Source: Diprion similis
Lineage: Eukaryota > Arthropoda > Insecta > Hymenoptera > Diprionidae
Direction: 5' to 3'
Length of the DNA: 64,000 nucleotides
Assembly (NCBI RefSeq): GCF_021155765.1
Contig: NC_060110.1
Location: 10,601,501-10,665,500, forward strand
Part shown: piece by piece, positions 47,951 to 61,600 of the stretch
Layout: every line of letters starts with the position of its first letter
Numbering within the stretch: position 1 is the first letter of the stretch
Translations under genes and position numbers: made by a program
Notes under the pieces: generated by a model
The model's database searches: none
Told to the model about the DNA's origin: nothing
The model's input: the letters and a program-made list of their open reading frames with translations, nothing else

Positions 47951-49730
47951 CTTGTCAGTCGATCTATGATTGAATACCTCCCCGCTCTGAACCCCTTAAA
48001 TTTGATATCCCTTGAATAAGGTTGGCAAAATAAAAGGTGTTGGATGTGTCGTAAGTCGTCACAACATATAAATCACAATAGTTTTCCCGTTACATATTCC
48101 TGTGTCATTTCTCCTCTGGACTTGTTACTTATTTTCCTTGTACCTGCAGTAGTATATTCGCGCGAAGAGAAATTACCGCCATTCGAAGTGCATCGTGGAG
48201 TGAAGTCATGTTGCGTAATACCGTTTTATGGGATATTCGTGCCAGGAAAAGTAAGCTACGATTTTTTATGTATTTATTCCTTGCTTTAAGTGGCTCGAAG
48301 CAATGACCTTATCTTATTTTCACTGCGCAGTCTTCATCGCTGCATGAAACAACGCGCGCAGTTTCTTCTCTCGAGTACTACCCATAAAGTATGAAAAACC
48401 GTAACGGACTCAATCTTGGTTTTTTATTTTCCTTCTTTCTTACTCCGAATAATGAGTCTCAAATATTCAACTTACATCTCAAAAATAACTACTTCACAAC
48501 TGTTTCGAAGTGTTTACTGTACGTACAAAGGGGTTGAAAATTGCAACATGAGTCCTACATTTTCTATCCATATATTACTTTCAGTTGATATTCCAATTCA
48601 AAGGCAGAATTAAGTAACTTAAACCATGAAGCTGGTGAGAGGGGGGAGCTTCTACGTTTCACGTTGGATAACTCATGGGTACTAGGGTGGTCCTTATTTT
48701 GGACTTTTTTTTTTATGTTAATTTATTTATTTGGAACCAATCCGGGGGGAGCGGCAAGTGAAAACTCTACAAAGTTTAAATAAATATCACCCAAATACAT
48801 ACCTAATCCCTAATCCTATATTTTTATTAGGGTGTTTCGGAAAAATATAATTTGCGATTTTCCACCATGGCATAGCTTAAAAACTTTGTTTACGTTAAAA
48901 GAAAGGTTCTGTCAAAAGATGAGCGTTCTACGTTGTCTGGAAGATCATGCTTAGTTGATTTTACACTTTTATACATTTTTTTAAAAGTTTATTAAGTATC
49001 GTGAATAAAGTTTTTTTTTTTAATTGCTTATACCAATCGTAACATCAATTTACGTCACAAAGAAGACCCCCACTTGTAATATCAATTCTCCAGTAGATGT
49101 TTGAGAAATGGATCTGACAACTGTTTCATCATTAATTGAATCTCATAAAATAGTTATAATTCAATATAAACTTTTAATTTAGAAAAATAAGATTCCCGGT
49201 TGTCATATCGTTGAGTTATGGATCGTGATCTTTGGGTTGAACATAAATCTCAGGTAATAAATAATAAATGATATGCTACAACGTGTTTCTTTACGAATTC
49301 AAAAGAAAAAAAAAAAAAAAATGTCTAAAACAAAGTGAAAAATCAAACAGGCACGATCTTCCACATAACATAGAACGCTCATATTTTCACGATACCTTTC
49401 TTTCAATCCAAAAAAACTTTTTCGAGGATGTCATGGTGGAAAAGCGTAAATTATTTCCTCCTCAAACACCCTACCACACATACCTACGTATACATACACA
49501 TCTACTCTAATTTGCGCATGAGCACGTTGCGCAACGCTGCAAATTGGTATAAATTCCTCCGTCAAGGGGTGAACGCGTTTCTTCACGATGCAATTCCCTT
49601 TTCACCCCCTTCATCCCCCCCGCTGCGCCACCAACTCGGCACCCTTCATCGATACGAGGACTCTACCCGGTTTATCCGTTTATTCGTCAGGGTCCTGTGC
49701 ATATGCGAGCCGCTACGACTCCTCCTCGGT
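47951..49730. other. gene-free stretch, possible transposon remnant
   Basis: 48676-49000 contains phrases such as TAGGGTGGTCCTTATTTTGG and TTAGGGTGTTTCGG that resemble ends of decayed DNA elements, but no matching inverted end was found. The remainder is AT-rich without a gene. Confidence 0.35.
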
Positions 49731-49792
49731 GTTGCGTTGCGTTGCGTTGCGTTGCGTTGTGTTGTGTTGCGTTGTGTTGTGTTGTGTTGTGT
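49731..49792 (+). repeat. (GTTGC/GTTGT)n pentanucleotide array
   Basis: Twelve tandem five-base units: GTTGC in the first five, then GTTGT interrupted by one GTTGC. The unit does not match the TTAGG telomere repeat. Confidence 0.95.
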
Positions 49793-50895
49793 ACGTCGTT
49801 GTCGCACTACGTGTATTATACCTTCACAACTCGCCGGCCGCTCTCTGATTCGCCATCCGTTCAGGCTTCGGCACTTCAGTCCGCACCGGGTTCCCGAACG
49901 GACTGCCGCGTCGCGCAGCACGCAGCTTCCTCGCTGATTTCTCAATACCTACACGCCGTTCACGTTTTCCTACCATTTACCTACCCTTCCCGCGTCATTG
50001 GCAAGATATTACACCCTGCACCCTGCACCACCTCGTACCTCGGTTTATTGTTGTGATCACGGTTGTCGTTTGAAACGATCGACGAAGAAACGAAAAATTA
50101 AATCTTCTCGATATTGTTATTCGTCGTGTGATATTAGTAGTACAGTATCGATGTGAAAAGAATATACATGCGTAATTATTAGTAATTTATTATCAGGGTA
50201 ATTGTCACGTATATGTATATATATAATAGTTTCATACTTGTATAAAAACGGGGTATTTAATTGATATTGCACTTTGTTATAGATGCATATTTCTCGTTAT
50301 CTTTCTTTGCTATTTTATTCTTCAATCTCTCGATTGGTCTGCTGCAAAAATTCGTTAAATCGTGAAATTTTCATTCGGATTTATTTACACGATGGATCGT
50401 GAAAAATTAATCGAAAATACTTCATCTATTTGCGAGATTCGGAGTAACTTAAATTCTCGGTTAACGCCAGGCGTGGATCGAGCGGCGATACGCGGCGCTG
50501 TAGGGCAGAATTTCAAACTCGCGCTTCCCGAATCAATAGCGCTCGATGAGGAGCCGAGAATCCCGGACGCCGTCCGTCTCGGCCACCTTTTGCCTCCATG
50601 CAGTTGCATCCTGAGTGCGCATCGTGAGATTCATACTCATGTTATGTCCCTGCGTAACGTCTCGTCGCTCGAATTTCTCGCCTCGCGATATCACGTTTCT
50701 CGTTTACGTTTATAGAAGTGGCCGGAAGCTCGTGCAGCTCCTGCCGATTCATTGTTGTGGAGAAAAAATCGTGAACTGCAAAGATAGTCGGAAGTGAAAA
50801 TCGTCGATCTGTGGTTCGTTCAAAGTGCATTTGATACTTAATTACGCCGATCTCCGTTCCCATGGATTTTTTTGGAATTATTAACTTCGCTGCAG
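49793..50895. other. CpG-richer block, possible promoter region
   Basis: The segment is less AT-rich than its surroundings. A plus-strand frame from ATG 50392 to 50715 (108 codons) is open but is also open in antisense and resembles nothing known. It may be the 5' region of a gene whose first splice donor is near 50929. Confidence 0.3.
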
Positions 50896-50928
50896 GACTA
50901 TCATTTCGGCTGCCCGCAACGATGTTCG
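50896..50928 (+). other. candidate small first-coding exon
   Basis: An acceptor (TTAACTTCGCTGCAG ending 50895) and donor (TTCG|GTAAGC at 50929) frame 33 bases that contain ATG at 50922-50924 seven bases before the donor, a common layout for a start-codon exon. No downstream exon was found within the window. Confidence 0.2.
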
Positions 50929-53900
50929 GTAAGCATATAATGTAACTCTTTTTTACTGAATTGTCTTCCACCTTATATTTTGCACGACGGCTGTTTTCAA
51001 CGAAAACGATGATAATTAGACGGAAATAGCGAAAGAAGGCTTACGAATCGTTCATCTTTGTTCCATCGCCTACACCGTGTTGGATTATCGTTATTATTAT
51101 CATTATTATTAAGGCACAAAACGCCGACTTGCGGATGATAAAAGCCGTTAGAAAGCCTGCATCGACCACGCGCTGATTATACGCTTCGCAGATTGCGATT
51201 TCTTGCCGTTTTTTCACATTACCTTCTTGCCTCGGCTCGTCTCAATTCAATTCTCCGATTCACAATAGAACCTGACTGTGGGTGCGAGTGAGATAGGTGC
51301 GCTTGTCTTTTTCCCCGTTAGCACGTAACGCTTTATTCCACGGACACGTGATAAGTACTTGTAATCCTGAAATTCTTATTTCTGCCTCGGATGACCTACT
51401 TGTGTGAAAACTTGCATTTCCTTCGGTATTTCCACATTGACGTATAAATCGTGCCAATTACAATTTACAACGTCCGTCGCTGTTTCGTCGAACTTTATAC
51501 GTGTTTTCTGTGTTTCAGTTGCTTTGACTCATAATTATTATTTCTGTTTAATATTCTATTTAATCTTGTCTAGATATGCAATGCGCAGTAGGTATTAATT
51601 TTGCATTGTACAAACATACGTCATGCGACAAAAAAAAGTATCCCACGTAAATAAGGCGTGTTCTAGACTCGTGGAGGATATTCTAGGCACAATTATTGTC
51701 ATGCTCGACGAACTTTATTCCAGTATATAGTTATGTACGAAGGATTGATTTCCTCACGCGGTTATAGGCTGCAGACGCTTGATCTGTGCAGAAAGTTGTC
51801 GCTACAAACTAGCTGCATTTTTTCGAAAAATGACCCAATAACGTTGAAGAAGAACTATACAAAAAATTGTGCAATTCGATTGGACTGACAAGACAGCCCT
51901 CGATATTCCTAATAAACTAAAGATTTCTATCCAATGGGGCTTGGGAAAATTAGCCGTGGAATTCTTGGGTAACGACTCACTTAAATATTGTCATTCGTAG
52001 CTGATGTATGCTGGGAAATTTTCACGTTGGTCCTGTAATCTACAATTTCACGATAGAAAAAATTGCTGATAAACTCGTCAACAAGATTCCGGATTTATAG
52101 TCCATTTCTTTTCACAGAAACTTCCATTATTCCTACTAGATTCATCTGTAAAAATTGCTTATCCGGAATATTTTCTGTGTCTTAGTTTGCATGGCAAATT
52201 TTTTCATCCCTTCAGGTTGAAATATTTGCAAAAAAATATATCACAAGCGCAAAAATATGCGGTAAGATGTTTTTATACACCGAAGCTAAAAAAATAGCGT
52301 CAACTGGTTACCATTCTTTAATTCATAGCTGATTATACTTATCTGTAAAATTATTTTTGTAAAACGAATCACCCGGCACAATTGTAACCTACGATTTCAG
52401 GAGAAGCAATTTAAACCGCGGCGAATGCTGGGAAAAAAGTTACAATAACGAATGCATAACGATTTTTAATACATACTCGGTTGCTTATTATACTTGTATA
52501 ACAACTTATTGTCAGTCAATCGTCACGCGTATTTTCTCTGTTAGTCTTTCGCAGTCCTTGGCTTTGTGTATAATACATGAAACAACGGCGGACATTGCAG
52601 AGCCGGTCTTTATAACAAATACTAATCTTGTTACGCTAATTCCTATCTATTCTTGTCTAATTTTATTTAATAAGCCTTTTCAATAGGACATCCGTGACGT
52701 TATTGCACAGAGAGGGAAAGAAATTCTTAGATCAACAACGTATTTCATTACCGGTGGCAAAAGACATAATCGTTTTATTTGTTTCTGGGACGAAAGATTT
52801 GGCGAAGTCACCTAATTATGTTTTTTATGAGAATGAGCCTAATAACGTTACGGTAACGATGAATGTTTAGGAAAAACCGTTACTTCGCACATTTAGGATT
52901 GTCTAAAGTTTAACAGACTTGATTTTTGCAGCCACGTTATTTTTTTTCCCCGTCATCCGCTACGATTTGCATCTTTGACTTTAGCAATATTTTATTTTAT
53001 GATCTATTTCTCTGTCATGGGGATTTCCAATTGGTCTTAACAAGATTCGATGATCTCATTGATCGATTCAGTTGATTTCAACGCACTCGACATGTATTAT
53101 AATCTTGTATTTAATTTCCTCAAGAATTTTCTACGATGTCTATAAGCTTGAATTTCTCCTAGAAACATCGTATCGAGTTTAATTAAAGACTTGATTTCTC
53201 CGAGAGAATTACGAAGCGGTTAAAATAAACTCACAATTCACTCGTTCCGATCTTTAATTCAAACGATACTCTAGATTCCCGTTCAAATCTCGACAATTAC
53301 GTAATTAATTAAAATCCGTCTGAAATCTCCTTCGGTCTGTGACAATAATAACAATTACAACCACGGATAAGTAAAAGTTTGTTAGTTTCTTAAGAGATCA
53401 GCAGCGATGATTGAGGCAAAGAGATCTTTCGATTATCTAATTTCTTTCAAAATACTCTATCGTTTCTCGCAATCCTATTAACGAACGGATACCGCAGACA
53501 TAAGTTTCCTCTATGGGTATCCATTAACATTTAATTGCGATGCAGGAAACTCGCTGCGCGATAGATTTATAAATAAACTAGTTGTCAATATGACTGTAAT
53601 TAAATACATTGGACAAGTGTTTGAACACGTTGCTATAGAGATTGATGCCCACAGAGCCGCTACATTCTGATTGCATTGATCGATTCTCTATACTTTCGTT
53701 TGCATAGTCGATTCGTCTCGAGCAAGGCTGTAGATGGAAAAGTATCTGCATTGTTGAAAATTTACTTATATCCGTACAATTCGTCACAGGTTCATGTCCA
53801 AAGAGTAGAAGTCCTTTTTCGGATTTCCTTCGACATATGTTTAAGCGGTTTTTTTACGTTAATAAAAAATTCGCAAGCCATTTCAACACCGCATATAGGT

Positions 53901-56900
53901 ATGTAGATACAGGACAATTCCATACACAGACTTGCGAATAACAGACAATGTCTAGAGTATAAAGACACGGAAGTACAAAACACGACAACATAATCCCATT
54001 GTTGAAAGAGTATTTTCGAATTCCTCTCTTCTTTTTTACACCAATGGCTTTATATGACATGATTGATAATTGAGCATATCAATCTATCAATCATTCCTCC
54101 CACGGAATTGATTATATATTATATGTATAGTTGTACAATGCGTTTGTGTGTGTATAAACACAGATTGTTTACTGTATTTGTTATATGTTTGCGTCGCAAC
54201 CTACGCGCGATTGCATGCCATAGTGAAAGGTGTACATAAATCCTACAGGTAACAAACAAAAAAAAAAATAAAAAGGAAAAAACCGGATTAATAATAAAGA
54301 ATAAAAATGTCATTATGAATGAAGAGATAACAAAGAATTTTTATCAAACACGTTGTTACGAATATATCACAAGCATTCTCTATCCGAAAATGAGAGAGTT
54401 TTTTGTCTGTATATCGGTGTAGGCGGAATTAACCTGACTACGTGCGCCAATTCATTTTACTTTCGCAGAGTCGAATGGCACACACCCGCACGATAAAAAC
54501 TAGTTGAGAAAAATAAGAGAAAAAATTAAGGAGAGAGAGAGGCGATCTAGTGTAGAGTATTGTTATATGCGCTATGGATATGGCTTTTAGTCTTGATTTC
54601 ACAAGTAAACAAACAAAAATTACCTATCAAAGTGAAACTATAAAGCTAGTGACTTGTAGATATTCAGAAGAAAAATCATGCGGATATCACTGGACAAAAA
54701 CCTATGACACGGTTGGTTTTGTTTTGTGTTTTTTCTAAACTGAGCTTGAAATCCCATGTCTGTATGAAGATTTTAATTACGGTTTTGACGAAACTAATTT
54801 GTTTATCTTGTAATTACGAACTCCACACGTGAAAAGTGAAGAATTCATATTTATAATTCAGTGGAGGCTTTGTCTTTCAATGTATTATACAACACTGTTT
54901 TTCATTAAATCATAAGAAATAACGAGAGTTCAAGAAAGAGTTGAACGATCATATTATAAATTAACATATATGACCAGTGATCGTATAGTAGCAATGAAAT
55001 GAAATGATGAATACAATCGTGGTGATACTCTTAGACCATTAGAGTCCTCATCAACTATGATTTTATTGGTATAACAAGTTCAATTACAGATACATATAAT
55101 CAATTATTGATCATCATCATGCATTATTCAACGGATCAGAACGAGCAGTCTCGAGCTGTCAAATTGCTATAATCCTAGTTTTCTGAGTCTAGAAATCAAC
55201 TGTTCGGAACAGGATGAAACAAAATCCTAAAAAATAATGGTCTTCCGAAAAATAGATTAAGGCGCGAACCGTACAGTAGCAAAATCTGTATGTAGTAATT
55301 TATCTGATTTTGACGAGACTGCTGATTTCCTTAGTGAAGAAGAACGATCTTCATATGTATAACCTAAAAAAACCATCTTTCTATCGCAGTTTTCGAAAGT
55401 TACTTACGGCATAGCTATTACAAAACACGAAGAGCAAAGTGGTAAACCTTGTGAGTTTATCTATATCTATGTTAAGGGATTTTCTGTACCCTATACACAA
55501 TACTGTGTGTCACGTGTGCCTCTGTGTATCAAACCATGTGCAGAGGTGTATGTATTTGCGTGGATACGACGAGGTGGACTCCAGTGGTGTGCACACAATA
55601 GCTGGCTGTAGCCAATGTGTGTACCCAGTATAGACGCTGCTGCAATTTGTCGTGCAATTAAGTACAGATAGGGCGAGCAGCATCAACGATACATCATCAT
55701 TGTCGATATATCCGTGCAGGTATTGTCCGGAGAAAAGGAGGAGTGAAATGATACTCGAGCTCCGCAGAACGGTCCCACGAACGGTCTATAATTTATATTT
55801 CAATTTCAGTTTCAATTCCAGAATAGGTACTTTCAATTACACTCGCCGAGTGATCGTTACTCTGAACTGCGCGCCTCAGCTTTCAGGGTCTACAGGAAGA
55901 CCGGCTTGTAATTGTTGAATAATGCGGTATAGGAGGTTTTATGTTTTACGACGGGGAATTCATTCATAAACTATTCAGATGTCGAACTTGATACCTTCTA
56001 GATTTCATTCCCAATAGCTTATTCGATTGATCCTTAGCGAGAGTTCGAAGGTTTGCCCGGGGATCTGCATTGGAAACATTCGCTGAACCCAAAGGAGCAG
56101 AAGTGGCAAAGCTTGTATAGAAACTGTAATGTTTTGTAAACTTGTAATACACACATGGTTGATGTGTTCCTATTTTACATGGCAGTCCACTTCATACGTC
56201 TGCTACAGGTATTCCTGTAAGAATGCACGAGACAAGCGCGATCCTCTCAACCACACGTTGTGTGGGTGTATTTTAATTATCGATACACGTAGCGAAGCGA
56301 TTCGAAACTGGTTTCCTTGGACAATGGAACAAACGGAAGGTCCCGTGTAGATATAGCTCCTGACAAACGTCTATGATTCGGTACGCACTCTGGGGTATCT
56401 ATGTATAGACGATTCTTTTTTCAACAGTACATCTTGCAATCGAATACGTGTTACGCGCGGGTCATTCAATTATTTTCGCAGATAGAGTGTCATTTTTTAT
56501 AACCGAAAAATTTAACGCCAAACGATAAGTATTCGCACAGTTTTCCATACGTCGCTTCCATGGGTAGATACGTTGTATAAAACAACGCATCTTGTAATCA
56601 ACGAACCGATGAATCGTGAGGATTCTACCATCATCCGGATACTCAAAGAATATAAAAAGAATAATAATTAAAACGGGATGAAATTCATTTCATTATTTTG
56701 CACATGACCTGTTACAAATCAAGTTGGAAACCCTCTCGTAGAATAAAAATGTCCGAGTTTTTAGCACATGGTTTGAACCGTCTTTTTGTTCGGAACACCT
56801 TTCATATGGCGTATGATAAGTATATATACCTAATGTATACGGGCAAGATCGGAAGGTGACAGAGTACATGAGAGGAGCAACAGTACACGTATGTGTACAC

Positions 56901-58198
56901 CATGTCCGTAATCACCTACGCGAAACTAATTTCACTTTTTTTCCTTCCGGAAAATATGAAGAAGCGAAGAAAATTGCTCGCATCGTGGTTCTTCTTATAC
57001 TCGCATTTACCTTCTTATATTCTCGCGTGAATGTATCGACCTGGAACGCTGATGTTTCATGGATTGTACCTGCAGCGTTATATGATGCATGCTGCATGCA
57101 TGCGTTACTGATACATTTACCTGCATGTGCACCGTATGAAGACGAATACATATCCTGCAAAAGAGGACGGAGGATATAAGACGAAACGATCGGAGGTAAT
57201 AATCGTTCCTTAAAGTCTTGATGCACCATTTCCTACTCCTCTCCTCATCCTTATTCTTATTTGTCTTCATCCTTGTCTTCGTCTCTTTCTCCTCTACTAT
57301 CCGTATCAGCTTGTGTGGTACAGCTTATGCAGCCAGTGCAAAGCATCATGGTTGTATTGTTTATAGCCACTGTACACTTCGTTGTCAGCGCACACGACTA
57401 CCTTATACCTTAATGGATTTTATGCACGCATTCTCATTAGATTTTTTTAATAAATCAGTTCACTCAATTAACTTCACTCAGGATCGGTGATCATGATCAA
57501 CCGTCGACATGACGGAGTTTCAATAATTATTTCAACACACCGTTTCTCTTCTGTTGCTGCAGCTTTCGATCGTATCAGTTCCAAGACAAGTACTCACAGG
57601 AATTGAAGCCTCTTTCATCGTTTTAATTGCAGCGTCGATTTTCAAATGTAGTACGAGATTTGACAAGAAGATCGTTCTTTCACTGCAAGGACTTTGACAA
57701 TGACGCATCATTGTCTGCAGTTCGATTCGTGTGAAGAGGAAAATTATCGTTTTCATTTCTTTCGTGTGTATAATTTTTCAGAGTATTGAAAAAAATCGGA
57801 ATGTCACTGTTTAAGAATCTTTTCTAGCTACGAAATTAGTGAATTTCTATTTCCTACTTCAAATCTCGTACGATCTAACCAATTCGTGAAAATAAAATAC
57901 GAAAATACGAAACGTTGTAAATATAAAAGATTTCAAATCGTGTATAAATTTCATGGAAAAAACAAAAAGTAGTCAAGTAAGCAGTGACGTGTTACACGCG
58001 AATCATCAATACAAATTACATCCAACACCTTAACTCATACTTAATATCTAATTACAATAGTAATATACCTAAAAGTACCGCGTGTACCTTGTGCTCAGTG
58101 AATGTGCACATTCAGGAAGCATCGAGGTATACTTCAATACTCGTTTGAGGCGCGGTATTAGGTACTTGAGCGGAAGTATTTTTACATTGATGAATGGT
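50929..58198. other. gene-free stretch
   Basis: No gene is recognised. Some short frames have hydrophobic starts (for example ATG 57221) but come from pyrimidine-rich DNA. Possibly a long intron. Confidence 0.4.
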
Positions 58199-58237
58199 TA
58201 CGTGTGTTACGTGCTTACGTGCTTACGTGCTTACGTG
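58199..58237 (+). repeat. TACGTG array, 8-9-base period
   Basis: Five TACGTG sites start at 58199, 58208, 58216, 58224 and 58232; the unit is CTTACGTG. TACGTG is the central midline element, bound by bHLH-PAS dimers with Tango/ARNT, and contains the hypoxia-response core ACGTG. A simple microsatellite would look the same. Confidence 0.9.
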
Positions 58238-58625
58238 CTACGTCCGCGCACCATACCTCTCGCGTACGCACGTTCGTAAACACGTACGTATACGTACGTA
58301 CAGGTCCCGTAGCATATATCGACTCGTCCAACTCGTCCCAGAGTGTCAACGCACTCGCGAATCCGATGCTCAACGACACGTTATGCCCATCCATCTGTAG
58401 CCTTGTGCGTTATACCTGCAAATCCTTACGGACCCGGCACGCCACGCGGGTCATATTAATTGTCAAATCAAGTTTATGCGAATTATACACGTGCTCGTAT
58501 CTTTCATGGAGTCGCAAGATCACTCGGGGTCTTTTGAAGGCCAGAATTATCGAAGATCGAATCACAAGTGGATCGTTAGCAAATGAGAAATATCATTGTG
58601 TTAATTGTCCTCGTGTAGTTTGGGG

Positions 58626-58627
<2 letters not shown>

Positions 58628-58656
<29 letters not shown>
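58628..58656 (+). repeat. poly-T run of 29
   Basis: An uninterrupted T run, possibly the tail of a minus-strand retroposed copy, but no retroelement body is recognisable beside it. Confidence 0.9.
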
Positions 58657-58659
<3 letters not shown>

Positions 58660-61600
58660 ATACAATTAATTAACCCTAAAATGGTACACTGGAGTACGTT
58701 TGTACTCTAATTGTAAGGTGGTTTTAAATCTTCCGCCAAAGCAGCGATGGTTTGGAATTGAACCGGGAATCGGATCATAATTGACGCACTTTTCGAATTT
58801 TCAAAAATTTTCTAATGGTACCATCGTTTTCTTCATTGATATTAAAAAATCTAGGAAATAAAAAGAAAGATTTTCTTCACTATTTATAGGAATGATAATC
58901 GTGATCGAACGCAGGGAATATGTTTGTGTTCTAGTAATGTATAGTTAGTTGGCAAAAAGATAAGTCAACTATTTCAAGTTTAATACTGTCCGTGGTTTTT
59001 AATATCAGAATGTATTTTCGGAAAGTTTTTATTTTATTGAAACAGGTATGCATATCTACATTGATATACATTGGATGGCATTTTGATCGAAGTAAAGGCA
59101 ATGCTGTAACGAAAATTGCATTTCTTCATCGCTGTGCAGAAATTTTTGCGTCTTTATTTGTTGAATAAAAAAGTAGGTACAGGCATGAATTTTAATGTCA
59201 CGTTTTTCGTGTACTTAAAAATTCAGGAATTCACACTCCTGTGTTGTACATACATGGATAAAAATTGCGATCGAAAATTACGATCGATGAATTTCTGACG
59301 AAGGAAGACTCGACGTGGAGTAGGTATCTGCACGATTGCGAACCCCGAATGTGTGTCGATGACGAAACTCTGCTCGATTGTTATATACTACGAGCTGGAT
59401 TAAATCAAGCGCGATCCGCGACGACGACGACGGCGTGAATCGAATCGCGAGTGGTATCGATGATGCAAGGATCTTCAGGAGTGAATTCTAAAACGTCTCG
59501 GTGTACTCGGTCGGAGATTTGCATCAGGGTTCGATTACCTTTGAACCAGCACTCGCTTCGCTAACTCGACGTCCGTCGGCTTGCTCCTTTCTTCGACGCT
59601 GCACACGTGGGATTTTACCCTGGCGCCTACTTTGGTTCCATTGTTACTTGCAACAGTAACGACCCGAGTCCCGTGAAATCCTTTTCCACGGACTTCCATT
59701 CAAAATTCATTTGCCCATTAGTTCTACCGTCATCTATTTTACGTAGTGGTTTCCAAGAAATTACACAACACATTTCTACAAATCCATCAGTTTTGTATAA
59801 TCTTCGCAATAATTTCAACGAAAGGACCTTTAGACAAATTCCAGAAACACCATAAACGTGTATAAATATTCAGTGGGGTCTTCGAAATCAAAGTTCTGTG
59901 CTTTTAAACACCTACTGAAAAAAAATCGCAAAAATCCAAATGAAGCGAAACTATTTCCGAACGATTACTTCGTGGGGAGTACGAGGGTGCATCAGGGGAA
60001 GTCTGGAGTAGTTATAGTATCGCAGACGTAGCTTAGACGAAAAACTAGACGATGCACGAGGGGGTTGGTAAGCCTGAATTACAGCCGAGTATTACCAGCG
60101 CCTCAGAGGCAATCGGAGTGGAGGGTGCAGTAAAATGGGGACGACGCTCTCTTGACGGTCGATACTTGAATCTGGACCCTTGTTTTAGCCTCGAGCCGAA
60201 TCATCGCAGCAGGATGAAGCGCGCAAGAGATAGCAAATTAGGGAATTCACGAGGGTGAAGTGACATTGCATCGCAACAATGCATTGAACTGTTTCATCCG
60301 GAGTGGATAAAGTCTCATGAAAAAAATTATGATGTTCGTAAACCGGAAATGTTATTACGTCAAGCTGGGAAGGTGAACATAAGGTTGAATGTTGAAAGAA
60401 AAAAAATGAAAAAAAAAAGAAAAAAGTAACGCGCAATGTTCGATACGTGGTATTACAGAGAAGCCTTCTGCTGTTCGTCAACCTGCGAGGTATTGTCAGG
60501 GCTGCATGGAACCCCTTCGCCAATTTTCCTGTCATGCAATTTGTAACCGCTGTTTAGGTGATTCAGTTTCCGCAACGTTGCAGCGGACGGAATGTCACGC
60601 AACTTTCGTCGCGAGTAACTCGCTGTTAACCGTAATTACTGACAATTAAATTTCCTTGTTCCTAATTGTCGTCACCGCATGTGACACCGGCTCAACCACG
60701 TCTGCTGCTCTGCTCTCTAACCGTGGCGAAATAATGGCCTGGATTAAAACACGCAAAAAGTCACTTTTAATCGGGAAATATTATTTCACCAGAAATTCGC
60801 TCTGTTGGCAAAGAAAAACGCTGTTACTTGTTCACCATCGGTGAAAAAGTTTTCCAAATTGCAAACGGAAAATGTATTTTCTTTTTGCAATGCAGACGCA
60901 TCAGTTCCGCCAAGTGTCTTTTGTTTTTCTCGATATTGTACGGACCAAATATCAAATCTGACAAACCTTGGAGGTAAAACAAAGAAATTAGGCCCACCCT
61001 GTATAGTGCATGTACGTATGTCCGTATCACGAATAACGTTGTAGTAGAAAAAAAAATCGGTATACCCGATGACAATAGCGGACCATTAGTCACGAGATCT
61101 GGTGTTCTCATCTTGACGTTTGAGCGTATAAGGAGTTATCCGCTTGTAGATCTTCGACTGTCCGACTACTCACTTGCGAGTAATCAACAGCGAATGATCT
61201 TACTGCTGGCAGGCAATGGCGACGCCTGCATGCACCCGCAATGTTTAGCCTGTTTATTGCGGCGTGCGATCGCCTACGTTTCGTTAATTTTTATCGAATT
61301 ACATATGCAGTCGAAAGTGACACGCCTAATCAAAATCTACGATCCTGAATATGTATTCGTTCTTCTCGCGGTCGGATGAATAATATTTGCAACAAAAATA
61401 CCTGACGGCGATACGACGGGTAACTTATTTTTATCGTGTCGTTCAGAGTCACTCCGGGATAAATACAGTGCCTTCGCCCTTTTCCCACGATAAGTGTCTC
61501 AATCAAGGGCGTTCCTTTGTCAATCAAATTCAAAAATGTTCTATATAAATTGTTGATAAACATAGTTTCGTAGAATGAAAGTTTTACTATTCAGTTGAAA

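Noticed and set aside
48676-49000. Transposon with TAGGGTGGTCC ends
   Set aside because: Only one end-like phrase is present and no inverted partner or transposase was found, so it is kept only as a possible remnant.
50392-50715. 108-codon plus-strand frame
   Set aside because: The antisense strand is open over the same span and the peptide matches no family I know; CpG-rich DNA has few stops.
57221-57490. Frame beginning with a signal-peptide-like stretch
   Set aside because: The hydrophobic run comes from pyrimidine-rich low-complexity DNA; no family resemblance and no promoter or splice signals.
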